Shown here: piece after piece, positions 21,882 through 30,576 of the stretch
How positions within the stretch are numbered: position 1 is the first letter of the stretch
How the letters are laid out: each line of letters starts with the position of its first letter
Assembly: GCF_030123505.1 (NCBI RefSeq)
Contig: NZ_CP126115.1
Span: forward strand, 5,098,001 to 5,162,000
Direction of reading: 5' to 3'
Origin: Neobacillus sp. YX16
Lineage (GTDB): Bacteria > Bacillota > Bacilli > Bacillales > Cytobacillaceae
DNA: 64,000 nucleotides
Position numbers and translations under genes: made by a program
Notes under the pieces: generated by a model
Seen by the model: only the letters and a program-made list of their open reading frames with translations
What the model was told of the DNA's origin: nothing
The model's database searches: none

Positions 21882-23666
21882 TTATACGATATAGCGTTCA
21901 GCTTCAATCAGAACATCAGCAGCTTCACGTTTCTTACCAATCACATTGATTGGGGTATGGCGTGTAAGTTTACGAAGGGCAGATACAAGCATGCGGAGAG
22001 TATCACCTTGTTCAGTTGCAACTAAGGTTTCTTTAGCATGCTGCTCGATTTCGTTAAAAGCTTCTTGACAGAAGATTTGTGTATAAAGAAGCTTTTGTTT
22101 ATTTTTCTCTAGACCTGTCTTCGCGATTGCCTTTTCTGTACGTAGAACGACAGATTCCATTGCATAAGCATTAGAAACAATATCTGCAATATTTGATAAG
22201 ATTTCTTGCTCTTTATCTAGAGCTTTACCAAATTTTTGTGCAGCTAAACCAGCAGCTAACAAGCCGATTTTCTTGGCATTGCTAACTAAATGTTTTTCTT
22301 GTGCAAGCGGCTCATCACCTGGCTCTTCAGGCATTAACATCATAATTTCTTCTTGAAGCGCCATCGCTTTTTGGAATAATGGGAGTTCTCCTTTAAAAGC
22401 CTTTTTAATATAAGTTCCTGGTACAAGCAAACGGTTAATTTCATTTGTACCTTCGAAAATCCGGTTAATACGGGAATCACGGTACGCTCTTTCGATTGTA
22501 TACTCCTGCATGAAGCCGTATCCGCCGTGAATTTGAACACCCTCGTCTACAACGTAATCTAATACTTCACTGGCAAAGAATTTATTAACAGAACATTCAA
22601 TTGCATATTCAGCAATAGAATTAGCTACTAATTTAATATCCTTCTGCTCTTCAGTTGTAAGCTTTCCTTGATTATCTTCATAAAGTCCAATCGTACGGTA
22701 GACAGAGCTTTCTGCTGCATAGATTTTAGAAGCCATTGTACCGAACTTTTCTTTTGTTAAATTGAACTGAGAAATTGCTGTGTTAAATTGCTTACGGCCA
22801 TTTGCATATTTAACGGCTAACTCAAATGCATTTTTAGAGCCGCCAACACCGCCAACTGCTAATTTATAGCGCCCGATATTTAGGATATTAAATGCAATGA
22901 TGTGTCCTTTACCATATTCACCCAGAAGGTTTTCTACAGGAACCGGTACATCTTCTAAAATAAGGGTACGTGTGGAAGAACTCTTGATTCCCATTTTCTT
23001 TTCTTCCGCCCCAGTAGAAACTCCAGGGAAATCTCTTTCAACAATGAATGCTGTAAAATGTTCACCATCAATTTTTGTATAGACAACAAATACATCGGCA
23101 AAACCAGCATTGGTAATCCATTGCTTTTCACCGTTAAGAATATAGTGAGTACCTTCTGCATTTAGTTTTGCTGTTGTTCTTGCACCTAAAGCGTCAGATC
23201 CTGAACCTGGCTCAGTTAAGGCATAGGCTGCAATTTTTTCACCTGAAGCAAGGGCAGGTAAATATTTCTTCTTTTGCTCTTCATTTCCGAATAAAACGAT
23301 TGGCAGTGACCCGATACCAACATGGGCCCCGTAAGATAGCGAGAAGCCGCCAGCCTTTGACATTTTCTCCGTTACAAGTGAAGAAGTTACTTTATCTAAT
23401 CCTAACCCTTCATACTCTTCAGGAACATCCGCTGCCAACAGGCCAAGGTCACCTGCTTGCTTCAAAAGTTTGACTGTGCGGTCAAATTCATGGTTTTCAA
23501 GATGTTCTAACTGTGGAAGAACTTCTTTTTCGATGAAGTCTTCGGCTGTTTTGGCAATCATTAGTTGTTCTTCGTTAAAATCCTCTGGTGTTAAAATGCG
23601 GTCATAGGAAATATCGTCGAGTAAAAAGCTTCCGCCTTTAATCATTTTTTCAGTTTGTTGTGTCAT
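21882..23666 (-). CDS. fadE: Acyl-CoA dehydrogenase FadE
   Basis: A 594-residue flavoprotein that introduces the first double bond of fatty acyl-CoA in beta-oxidation. The acyl-CoA dehydrogenase core shows YALTEPGSGSDA, NGEKQWITNAG and, near residue 380, HGGYGFMQEYTIERAYRDSRI. A C-terminal extension of about 180 residues is typical of this FadE/YusJ group. It is the last gene of the fadN-fadA-fadE cluster. A GC-rich dispersed repeat lies between it and fadA, so part of its expression may come from elsewhere. Confidence 0.93.
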   Translation of the reverse strand: MTQQTEKMIKGGSFLLDDISYDRILTPEDFNEEQLMIAKTAEDFIEKEVLPQLEHLENHEFDRTVKLLKQAGDLGLLAADVPEEYEGLGLDKVTSSLVTEKMSKAGGFSLSYGAHVGIGSLPIVLFGNEEQKKKYLPALASGEKIAAYALTEPGSGSDALGARTTAKLNAEGTHYILNGEKQWITNAGFADVFVVYTKIDGEHFTAFIVERDFPGVSTGAEEKKMGIKSSSTRTLILEDVPVPVENLLGEYGKGHIIAFNILNIGRYKLAVGGVGGSKNAFELAVKYANGRKQFNTAISQFNLTKEKFGTMASKIYAAESSVYRTIGLYEDNQGKLTTEEQKDIKLVANSIAEYAIECSVNKFFASEVLDYVVDEGVQIHGGYGFMQEYTIERAYRDSRINRIFEGTNEINRLLVPGTYIKKAFKGELPLFQKAMALQEEIMMLMPEEPGDEPLAQEKHLVSNAKKIGLLAAGLAAQKFGKALDKEQEILSNIADIVSNAYAMESVVLRTEKAIAKTGLEKNKQKLLYTQIFCQEAFNEIEQHAKETLVATEQGDTLRMLVSALRKLTRHTPINVIGKKREAADVLIEAERYIV

Positions 23667-23689
23667 TATATTTTCCTCCTAATCTTTTT

Positions 23690-23935
23690 GTCGCAATGAT
23701 TTCCGCTCCACTAAGGAAAGCTTCTTCGAATAATCACCGCAGGGACAGGCGGTTTCTGCCTGTCGCGAGGTGCTTCGCTTTCCGCGGGCGGTCCGGGGAG
23801 CCTCCTCGGCACTGAAGCGCCTGTGGGGTCTCCCCAGCCCCGTCCTCCCGCAGGACATTGATTTACATCCTCGAATCTGCCCACGCACGAAGAAAATGCG
23901 ATAGCATTTTCGAGGAGTCTCGTGCCTTACACTCC
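23690..23935. repeat. GC-rich dispersed intergenic repeat, copy 1
   Basis: About 245 bp between fadE and fadA, much richer in GC than its surroundings. It shares long near-identical stretches, in the same orientation, with 44625-44878: GATTTCCGCTCCAC, GAGGTGCTTCGCTTTCCGC, GGTCCGGGGAGCCTCCTCG, GCAGGACATTGATTTAC and GCCCACGCACGAAGAAAATG. It contains GGGGAG/CTCCCC and GAAAATGC-GAT-AGCATTTTC stems, so a structured RNA or DNA element is possible. An open frame through it is not a gene. Confidence 0.85.
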
Positions 23936-23979
23936 AATTAACAGAGTCCTAATATCATCAATGAAATTTAAAAGCCTCT

Positions 23980-25155
23980 TTATAAAAGTTCGAATACTCC
24001 GGCTGCGCCCATTCCGCCGCCTATACACATGGTTACTACTCCGAATTGTTGGTTTCGGCGTTTTAATTCATGGATTAGGGTTAAGGTTAGCTTTGCACCT
24101 GTACATCCAAGCGGATGGCCTAGGGCTATCGCACCGCCATTTACATTTACCTTTTCTTCGTCTAGCCCAAGCTCACGGATTACCTGTAGGGATTGTGAGG
24201 CAAATGCTTCGTTCAATTCAAAAAGATTGATATCGGACAACTCTAATCCAGCCAGCTTAACCGCCTTTGGCACCGCAACAACAGGACCAACTCCCATAAT
24301 TTCCGGCGGGACGCCGCCTACTGCAAATGATCTAAATTTTGCTAATGGCTTTAATCCGAGTGCTTCTGCTTTTTCACGATCCATAATCATTAAAGCCGCT
24401 GCACCATCACTTGTTTGCGAAGCATTACCAGCCGTAACCGAACCAGTCACAGAGAAGGCAGGTCGAAGTTTGGCTAATGATTGCACATTTGTATCAGGGC
24501 GGACTCCTTCATCCTGGGAAAACTGAACCGTTCTTTCTACTAACTTATTGTCATTACCTACTGTACGTTGGGTAACCTCAACAGGGACGATTTCGTCTAC
24601 GAATTTCCCGTCTTGAATCGCCTTGGCAGCCTTTTGATGGCTGCGAACGGCAAAGGCATCTTGATCCTCACGAGAAATACCATATTTCTTAGCTACTTCT
24701 TCGGCGGTATGACCCATTCCCATATAATACTGTGGAGCTGTTTCTGCCAATTTGACATTTGGACGAACCACATGCCCCATCATTGGAATTAGGCTCATGG
24801 ATTCTGCCCCGCCAGCAATCGCTGTATCGGTGTGTCCGAGCATAATTCCCTGTGCTGCATAGGCAATCGCCTGCAGTCCAGATGAACAAAAACGATTAAT
24901 GGTTATAGCTGGTACGGTGTGTGGCAGACCTGCTAAGGCTCCAATATTACGAGCCATGTTATTCCCCTGCTCAGCTTCCGGCATGGCACAGCCAATAATC
25001 AAATCATCAATATTTCCTTCATAATTTCCCGCACGCTTTAATGTTTCTCTTACAACCAATGCTCCCAAATCATCAGGGCGAACATGGGCAAGCGTACCTT
25101 TCTTCGCTTTACCTACCGGGGTCCGAGCTCCGGCTACGATTACCGCTTCTCTCAT
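23980..25155 (-). CDS. fadA: Acetyl-CoA C-acyltransferase (3-ketoacyl-CoA thiolase) FadA
   Basis: A 391-residue degradative thiolase that cleaves 3-ketoacyl-CoA to acetyl-CoA and a shortened acyl-CoA. The acyl-accepting cysteine is C90 in [11 protein letters not shown]. The catalytic H347 (GHPLGCTGA) and C377 (CIGGGMGAA) complete the active site. It forms the beta-oxidation complex with FadN, encoded 77 bases upstream. The spacing and direction suggest one operon with fadN. Confidence 0.94.
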   Translation of the reverse strand: MREAVIVAGARTPVGKAKKGTLAHVRPDDLGALVVRETLKRAGNYEGNIDDLIIGCAMPEAEQGNNMARNIGALAGLPHTVPAITINRFCSSGLQAIAYAAQGIMLGHTDTAIAGGAESMSLIPMMGHVVRPNVKLAETAPQYYMGMGHTAEEVAKKYGISREDQDAFAVRSHQKAAKAIQDGKFVDEIVPVEVTQRTVGNDNKLVERTVQFSQDEGVRPDTNVQSLAKLRPAFSVTGSVTAGNASQTSDGAAALMIMDREKAEALGLKPLAKFRSFAVGGVPPEIMGVGPVVAVPKAVKLAGLELSDINLFELNEAFASQSLQVIRELGLDEEKVNVNGGAIALGHPLGCTGAKLTLTLIHELKRRNQQFGVVTMCIGGGMGAAGVFELL

Positions 25156-25232
25156 TTTGTTCCCTCTCTTTCCTCTTATATTAGCAATCTATTTGTATAG
25201 CTTCCTGCGCATAGGCGCATCCGCTTTTCTTA

Positions 25233-27620
25233 TTAGTTTCTTAAAGGCTTTCCTTTTACAAGCATGTGCTGCATACGCTGCTGTGTTTTTTGTTCTCTTA
25301 TTAAGCTTAGAAACGCTTCTTTTTCTATATCCAATAAATATTGCTCATCTACTTCCGTACCAAATGGAACTTTTCCGCCAGCAATCACATAGGCAACTTT
25401 TTTGGCGATTTTCAAATCATGCTCTGAAATATATCCAGATAAGTACATTGATTCTGCCCCAAGTAACAGTGTAGCGTAGCCTGTTTCACCCACTACCGGT
25501 ACCTTTTTGCGCGCTTTTTGTACATAACCCTGCTCATGTAATGCGAGAACAGCCTGCTTGGCATCGTACAATTGGTGATCTCCGTTGACACTAATGCCAT
25601 CAGCTAATCCTAAGAAATTATTCTCACGTGCTTCCGCACCAGAGGTTGATACTTTTGCCATAGCAATGGTTTCAAACACTTTATTCGCAACAGCCTGAAG
25701 GTCAAATGGAACACCATTTGGCAAACCTTCCAAATGCTTAATATAGAGCTCTTTATTACCTCCGCCGCCAGGAAGTAAGCCTACGCCGACTTCAACAAGC
25801 CCCATATACGTTTCAGCAGATGCTTGAATGTGCGCTGCAGGTAGACATACTTCTGCTCCACCTCCAAGGGTCATTGCAAAAGGTGCTGCGACAACTGGTT
25901 TTGCACTGTACTTAATCTTCATCATCGCATTTTGGAATTGCCGGATAACCATATCAAGCTCATAGATATTGTCATCCTGTGCTTCCATTAACATCATCGC
26001 AAGATTCGCACCAACACAGAAGTTCTTTCCTTGGTTACCGATGACAAGTCCTTTATAATTTTTTTCAACTTCATCAACAGCAAAGTTAATCATTTGGATA
26101 ATATCAAGACCAATGGCATTACTCTGAGAATGGAATTCTAGGAGCGCTACTCCATCTCCTAAATCAATTAAGCTTGCTCCGCCATTCTTTTTAATAACAC
26201 CTTTTTGCTTTTTTAACTTTTTCAAATCAATTGCTTTTGGATTACTTTCTACGAGGCGGTATTCACCATTGTTGTAGAAGAAACGTTCACCATTTTCTTC
26301 TAAGTAGAAAGAATTATGTCCCTTTGCAAGCATATCTGTCACCCAGGCAGGAATTTCTTGGCCATCATTCTTCAACTTCTCTATAGACTTCTCTAAACCA
26401 ATGGCATCCCAGGTTTCAAACGGACCCATTTCCCAGCCAAAGCCCCATTTCATGGCACGGTCGATATCAACAATTGTCTCCGCAATTTCACCTAAGAGCT
26501 GTGCTGAGTATACAAGAACCGGACTAAAGATATTCCATAAAAGCTCACCAGCACGGTCTTGTGCATATACAAGCGCTTTCAATTTATTCACTGTTCCTTT
26601 TTCCTGCTTACTCATTTCTGTTGCTGCAGTTTTCAGCTTTTTACGTGGAATATATTCTAATGTGGCAGGGTCAAGTTCAAGAATCTCTTTTCCTTTTTTC
26701 AGGAAGAAACCTTGACCTGATTTGCTTCCCAGCCAGCCTTTTTCTAGCATGGTTTTCATAAATGCAGGAACTTCAAAAACTTCCTTTTCTTTTCCGGTTA
26801 CTTTTTCATAAACATTACCGGCAACATGTGCGAATGTATCTAAACCGACAACATCGAGTGTACGGAAGGTTGCACTTGAAGGACGACCGACTAATGGTCC
26901 TGTTACAGAATCAACTTCCCCAACACTATAACCGCCCTTAAGCATTTCTTGTACAGTTATTAGGAGACCATAGGTTCCAATTCGATTTGCAATAAAGTTT
27001 GGTGTGTCTTTTGCAAGAACAACACCTTTTCCTAATACATCTTCACCAAAAGTTTTCATGAATGAAATGACATCTGGGCTAGTATATTTAGTAGGAATCA
27101 CTTCAAGTAATTTTAAGTATCTTGGCGGGTTAAAGAAGTGGGTGCCAAGGAAATGTTTTTTGAAATCCTCTGATCTTCCTTCTGCCATCGCTTCAACCGA
27201 AATTCCAGATGTGTTAGAGCTAATAATGCTTCCTGGTTTCCGATATTGGTCAACCTTTTCAAATACCTGTTTCTTTACATTTAGATTTTCAACGACAACC
27301 TCGATTACCCAGTCCACATCTTTTAATTTAACGAGGTCATCCTCTAGGTTACCTGCTTCAATAAGTGCCAAGTTCTTTTTTACTGCTAGTGGAGCGGGTT
27401 TTTGTTTCAATAATTTTTGGATAGATTGGCTGCTAATTCGATTACGGACTTGTTTACTTTCTAGCGTGAGCCCTTTTGCCTTTTCATCCTCATTTAACTC
27501 CCGAGGTACAATATCCAATAATAATGTTGGTATACCGATGTTTGCTAGGTGGGCTGCAATCCCTGATCCCATTACTCCTGATCCTATAACAGCTGCTTTT
27601 TTAATTAGTTGGTTCAACAT
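25233..27620 (-). CDS. fadN: 3-hydroxyacyl-CoA dehydrogenase/enoyl-CoA hydratase FadN
   Basis: A 795-residue bifunctional beta-oxidation enzyme. The N-terminal half is the NAD-dependent 3-hydroxyacyl-CoA dehydrogenase with the Rossmann motif GSGVMGSGIAAHLA and HFFNPPRYLKLLEV. The C-terminal third carries an enoyl-CoA hydratase fold (GNQGKNFCVGANLAM, GGGAEVCLP). This dehydrogenase-first order is opposite to E. coli FadB and typical of Bacillus FadN. The start at 27620 (MLNQLIKKAAVIG) follows AAGGGGGAG; an upstream in-frame start would lie inside the FadR operator. It is the first gene of the operon. Confidence 0.94.
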   Translation of the reverse strand: MLNQLIKKAAVIGSGVMGSGIAAHLANIGIPTLLLDIVPRELNEDEKAKGLTLESKQVRNRISSQSIQKLLKQKPAPLAVKKNLALIEAGNLEDDLVKLKDVDWVIEVVVENLNVKKQVFEKVDQYRKPGSIISSNTSGISVEAMAEGRSEDFKKHFLGTHFFNPPRYLKLLEVIPTKYTSPDVISFMKTFGEDVLGKGVVLAKDTPNFIANRIGTYGLLITVQEMLKGGYSVGEVDSVTGPLVGRPSSATFRTLDVVGLDTFAHVAGNVYEKVTGKEKEVFEVPAFMKTMLEKGWLGSKSGQGFFLKKGKEILELDPATLEYIPRKKLKTAATEMSKQEKGTVNKLKALVYAQDRAGELLWNIFSPVLVYSAQLLGEIAETIVDIDRAMKWGFGWEMGPFETWDAIGLEKSIEKLKNDGQEIPAWVTDMLAKGHNSFYLEENGERFFYNNGEYRLVESNPKAIDLKKLKKQKGVIKKNGGASLIDLGDGVALLEFHSQSNAIGLDIIQMINFAVDEVEKNYKGLVIGNQGKNFCVGANLAMMLMEAQDDNIYELDMVIRQFQNAMMKIKYSAKPVVAAPFAMTLGGGAEVCLPAAHIQASAETYMGLVEVGVGLLPGGGGNKELYIKHLEGLPNGVPFDLQAVANKVFETIAMAKVSTSGAEARENNFLGLADGISVNGDHQLYDAKQAVLALHEQGYVQKARKKVPVVGETGYATLLLGAESMYLSGYISEHDLKIAKKVAYVIAGGKVPFGTEVDEQYLLDIEKEAFLSLIREQKTQQRMQHMLVKGKPLRN

Positions 27621-27640
27621 TGTCTCCCCCTTCAAGGCTT

Positions 27641-27658
27641 TGAATGAACACTCATTCA
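27641..27658. promoter_or_regulatory. FadR-type operator upstream of fadN
   Basis: The palindrome TGAATGAACACTCATTCA fits the B. subtilis FadR consensus TGAATGAMTANTCATTCA with one mismatch. It lies 20 bases upstream of the fadN start. A TTGACA hexamer on the minus strand lies just upstream at 27670-27665, so bound FadR would overlap the promoter. Long-chain acyl-CoA releases FadR in Bacillus. Confidence 0.9.
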
Positions 27659-27827
27659 TTTTTTTGTCAAAAAAAATTCACAAATGTATGAGTTCTGCTA
27701 ATTATTACTATAGAATATTTCAAAAATTTGCGCAATAAATAAACGCGGAAAATTTATATTTTTTTTTGAAAATGTTTTTTCAAATAAAAAAGTGGAATTG
27801 GGCACCCTATAATCGAGGTGATGAAGT

Positions 27828-27959
27828 ATGGGAAAAATGAAGAAGGACCCATCTAAAAGAGGCGTAAGCGCCGCTAGCGTTCAAGGAAATGCTGGTCCTG
27901 GCGGAGAACAAGCCGACAAAAACAAAGTAAACAGCCAAAACAATCAGTATAAAAGATAG
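27828..27959 (+). CDS. yuzL: YuzL family small protein
   Basis: A 43-residue basic, hydrophilic protein: KKDPSKRGVSAASVQGNAGP, then a Gln/Asn/Lys-rich tail ending NQYKR. A strong GAGGTGATG ribosome-binding site precedes the ATG. Its makeup resembles small acid-soluble spore proteins, and the sequence matches the YuzL family found next to the fad genes in Bacillus. The function is unknown. It points away from fadN and shares a terminator with the converging glutamine synthetase gene. Confidence 0.8.
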   Translation: MGKMKKDPSKRGVSAASVQGNAGPGGEQADKNKVNSQNNQYKR

Positions 27960-27986
27960 GCATTCTCCGATAAGAGCCCACATCAA

Positions 27987-28014
27987 AAAAGCAGGCTGAC
28001 AATCAGCCTGCTTT
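27987..28014. terminator. Bidirectional terminator between yuzL and the glutamine synthetase gene
   Basis: AAAGCAGGCTGA pairs with CAGCCTGCTTT around CAAT, with A-runs to the left and T/A on the right. It can end both converging genes, most strongly the minus-strand one. Confidence 0.8.
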
Positions 28015-28018
28015 GCAT

Positions 28019-29383
28019 TTAAAACTTCGCTTGGTAATTCTCAATTTCCCAAGCATGAACAGCTGTACGATAACTATCCCATTCAGCCTTTTTCAAAGAA
28101 ATAAATTCATCATATACATGGTCACCCAATGTTTTACGTCCAATCTCTCCATCCTCTAACAGCTGTACCGCTGCTGCTAAACTTCCAGGAAGGCTTTCAA
28201 TACCTAATTCTCCGCGGCGTTCTTCCGTCATATGGAAAATATCTTCATTGATTGGAAACGGAACTTGTAATCCTTGTTCGATCCCATCTAAACCTGCGGA
28301 AGCAATAACTGAAAAGGTTAAGTATGGATTTGCTGACGGATCTGGACAGCGTAATTCAACACGAGTAGCCATTCCTTTTTTTGCAGGAATTCGAATCAAT
28401 GCAGAACGGTTTGAAGCACTCCAAGCAATATAACAAGGTGCCTCATATCCAGGTACTAATCGTTTATAAGAGTTTATAAGCGGATTCGTCACAGCTGTGA
28501 AACTCTTAACGTTTTCAATTAAACCAGCAATAAATTGATACGCTTTATTTGATAGTTGTAAGTCATCAGTCGGATCAAAAAAGGCATTTTCACTTCCTTC
28601 AAAAAACGACATGTTAACATGCATTCCAGAACCATTAATACCAAAAACAGGTTTTGGCATAAACGTAGAATGTAGTCCATATTTCTTTGCAACTGTTTTG
28701 ACAACCCATTTGTATGTAGTCGCAAGGTCGGCTGCGCCTAACGCATCTGCATATTTAAAGTTAATTTCATGCTGACCCTCAGCAACTTCATGATGAGACG
28801 CTTCAACCGTGAAGCCCATTGCTTTTAACGCACGATAGATTTCTAAACGAACTCTCTCACCAAGATCCTTTGGTGACGGCTCAAAATATCCTGCTTTGTC
28901 ACTTAGCTCCTGTGTCGGATATCCATTTTCGTCCGTTTTAAACAGGAAAAACTCAAGCTCCGGTCCTACTGAAATAGTAAAACCTTTATCAGCTGCGCGT
29001 TCAACTGTTTTCTTTAGGACATTTCTTGTATCGCCTTCAAACCATGTTCCATCCGGATTTTTAACGGAGCATAGAAAACGAGCTTCAGAATATCCGTCTT
29101 CTACCGTCCAGGGTAAAACAGCGAAGGTCGTTAAATCCGGCAGTAAATATAAATCAGATTTATTGATTGGCGAAAATCCTTTAATAGAGGATCCATCAAA
29201 CATGATTTTCCCATCAACAACATCTTCCAACTGCTCACTCGTTACCGTTACGTGTTTTAAGATTCCTTCAATATCTACAAATTGTAAGTGAAGAAGTTCG
29301 ACACATTTATTATTTATTACTTCTTTAATTTCTTGAACCAGTTCAGATTGATCTTTAACATTTGTAAGAATAGCTTCTGTCAT
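28019..29383 (-). CDS. Type I glutamine synthetase, orphan paralogue
   Basis: A 454-residue type I glutamine synthetase (glutamate + ammonia + ATP to glutamine). All core motifs are present: FDGSSIKGF (63-70), GPELEFFLF, EASHHEVAEGQHEI, FGINGSGMHVN, SYKRLVPGYEAP and RVELRCPDPSANPYL. It is not beside glnR, so it is a second, stand-alone copy. At the site where B. subtilis GlnA has R62 (GFVRIEESD), this protein reads GFSPINKSD. That arginine is important for feedback inhibition in GlnA, so this enzyme may respond differently to glutamine. A GlnR/TnrA box in the promoter suggests nitrogen control. Confidence 0.9.
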   Translation of the reverse strand: MTEAILTNVKDQSELVQEIKEVINNKCVELLHLQFVDIEGILKHVTVTSEQLEDVVDGKIMFDGSSIKGFSPINKSDLYLLPDLTTFAVLPWTVEDGYSEARFLCSVKNPDGTWFEGDTRNVLKKTVERAADKGFTISVGPELEFFLFKTDENGYPTQELSDKAGYFEPSPKDLGERVRLEIYRALKAMGFTVEASHHEVAEGQHEINFKYADALGAADLATTYKWVVKTVAKKYGLHSTFMPKPVFGINGSGMHVNMSFFEGSENAFFDPTDDLQLSNKAYQFIAGLIENVKSFTAVTNPLINSYKRLVPGYEAPCYIAWSASNRSALIRIPAKKGMATRVELRCPDPSANPYLTFSVIASAGLDGIEQGLQVPFPINEDIFHMTEERRGELGIESLPGSLAAAVQLLEDGEIGRKTLGDHVYDEFISLKKAEWDSYRTAVHAWEIENYQAKF

Positions 29384-29405
29384 GTTATTTCTCCTCCCAT
29401 ATCCA

Positions 29406-29422
29406 TGTTATGTTTCCTAACA
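29406..29422. promoter_or_regulatory. GlnR/TnrA box
   Basis: TGTTATGTTTCCTAACA matches the 17-bp consensus TGTNAN7TNACA without mismatch. It lies at about the transcription start predicted from the promoter just upstream, a position expected to give repression. It therefore supports nitrogen-dependent repression of the glutamine synthetase gene. Confidence 0.9.
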
Positions 29423-29430
29423 TTGAAATT

Positions 29431-29459
29431 ATTATAGGATGAAAAATAATTTTTGACAA
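29431..29459 (-). promoter_or_regulatory. Sigma-A promoter of the glutamine synthetase gene
   Basis: On the minus strand TTGTCA (29459-29454) is followed after 17 bases by a perfect TATAAT (29436-29431). The start would fall near 29424, next to the GlnR/TnrA box. Confidence 0.85.
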
Positions 29460-29532
29460 CAATTTTTATTAACTTTTTCGAATATTTATTTATATTAAAA
29501 AGAAAGCGTTTTCTAAAGTTGTGTAATAGAAA

Positions 29533-29560
29533 AGGCCACCTTCTTAATAAAAGGTGACCT
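29533..29560 (-). terminator. Intrinsic terminator after yusU
   Basis: On the minus strand AGGTCACCTT pairs with AAGGTGGCCT around TTATTAAG and is followed by TTTTC. It ends the yusV-fhuF-yusU unit. Confidence 0.7.
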
Positions 29561-29591
29561 GTTTTTTTATAAATATTCATTTTATTGCATG

Positions 29592-29840
29592 CTACCTTGA
29601 CTCTCTATACTGTTCATTAAGTAGTTTAATTTCATTAATCATTTCTCTCATTTCTTCTTTTGCTTCAGGATAGAGTTCATTCCAGTGCTTCGCCAAGGCT
29701 GGCATTGACTTTGCTATATGGGTATATAAAGCCCAGACCTTTACTTTTTCCTTCGTTTGCTCACTAGACTCCCCCACAAGCAGGTCACTATATTTTTCAA
29801 GTAACGCTTCGAACTGTTCCGCAAATATTTTCTCCATCAT
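29592..29840 (-). CDS. yusU: YusU family protein (DUF2573)
   Basis: An 82-residue, charged, all-helical protein (EQFEALLEKYSDLLVGESSEQ, then WALYTHIAKSMPALAKHW). It matches YusU/DUF2573, of unknown function, found downstream of yusV in Bacillus. The start at 29840 (or the next ATG at 29837) follows GGATGGAG. This makes the gene overlap the end of the preceding reductase by 44 bases. A longer in-frame extension upstream has no ribosome-binding site. Confidence 0.8.
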   Translation of the reverse strand: MMEKIFAEQFEALLEKYSDLLVGESSEQTKEKVKVWALYTHIAKSMPALAKHWNELYPEAKEEMREMINEIKLLNEQYRESR

Positions 29841-30576
29841 AACACACTCCATCCTTTGCAATATGCGTACATGGACATGTTTTACAGCGTTTCGACCCAA
29901 GCTGATACGTAAAACAGCATGTTTTTCTTATCCTTACCTCATCTTGATTATTCTTTTCGGAATAATACTTCTGTATCGGATTTAGGTGATAGCTGCCAAA
30001 CAAGTTACCTTCTGCTTCCATGATTAAGAAACGGAAATCACTTTGTGCATTTGGATTTTCGCTATCCTTTAACTCTGTCTCATACAGCCAAAATAGATAG
30101 ACAGCGATATTTTCCCACAGTATCAGTTTCGAAACCTTAAACGTTTTTTCAAAATGCTCGATAATTGGATAGATGTTGTTTGCAAAAAGGTCACGATAAA
30201 CACTTTTCCGCCATTCATCCCGGTCTTCCCCATTCCATTCCTCGATGGAAGTATCCTTTAATGAAATCATTGGCAGCCAGTCTTTTCCACGTTCCGCTTC
30301 TTCCATTTCAATATTTTCCAAAGTCAATTTCAATTTCTTATTAGCTGTCGTCATCGCAAAAAGGGAAATAACCGCAATAAATGCATAACGCTTAATAAAA
30401 ATGGAGGCTGCTGTTCTTTCTGAAGGCGCACCCATTGATAAAGCTAAATTTTTCATAAAATCAATCGCATATGTCTTTTCTAATAAATTTCCAACGTTAA
30501 ATGATTTACCTGTCTTAGTTCTGAGCCTATATTTCTGTAATGTACTCAGATCATTCTCTATCAGTATATTACCCAT
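29797..30576 (-). CDS. FhuF-like [2Fe-2S] ferric siderophore reductase
   Basis: A 259-residue protein of the siderophore-iron reductase (FhuF) type. The C-terminal cysteine cluster TCCFTYQLGSKRCKTC has the CC-x9-C-x2-C spacing that holds the [2Fe-2S] centre in FhuF. Such enzymes reduce Fe3+-siderophore in the cytoplasm to release iron. The gene overlaps the end of the siderophore ATPase gene by 8 bases and is followed by yusU, all on one transcript. The N-terminal 200 residues are weakly conserved in this family. Confidence 0.85.
   Translation of the reverse strand: MGNILIENDLSTLQKYRLRTKTGKSFNVGNLLEKTYAIDFMKNLALSMGAPSERTAASIFIKRYAFIAVISLFAMTTANKKLKLTLENIEMEEAERGKDWLPMISLKDTSIEEWNGEDRDEWRKSVYRDLFANNIYPIIEHFEKTFKVSKLILWENIAVYLFWLYETELKDSENPNAQSDFRFLIMEAEGNLFGSYHLNPIQKYYSEKNNQDEVRIRKTCCFTYQLGSKRCKTCPCTHIAKDGVCYDGENICGTVRSVT

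Noticed and set aside
23679..23888. Small minus-strand protein gene upstream of fadE
   Set aside because: It lies in the dispersed GC-rich repeat; the frame is not kept in the second copy at 44.6 kb.
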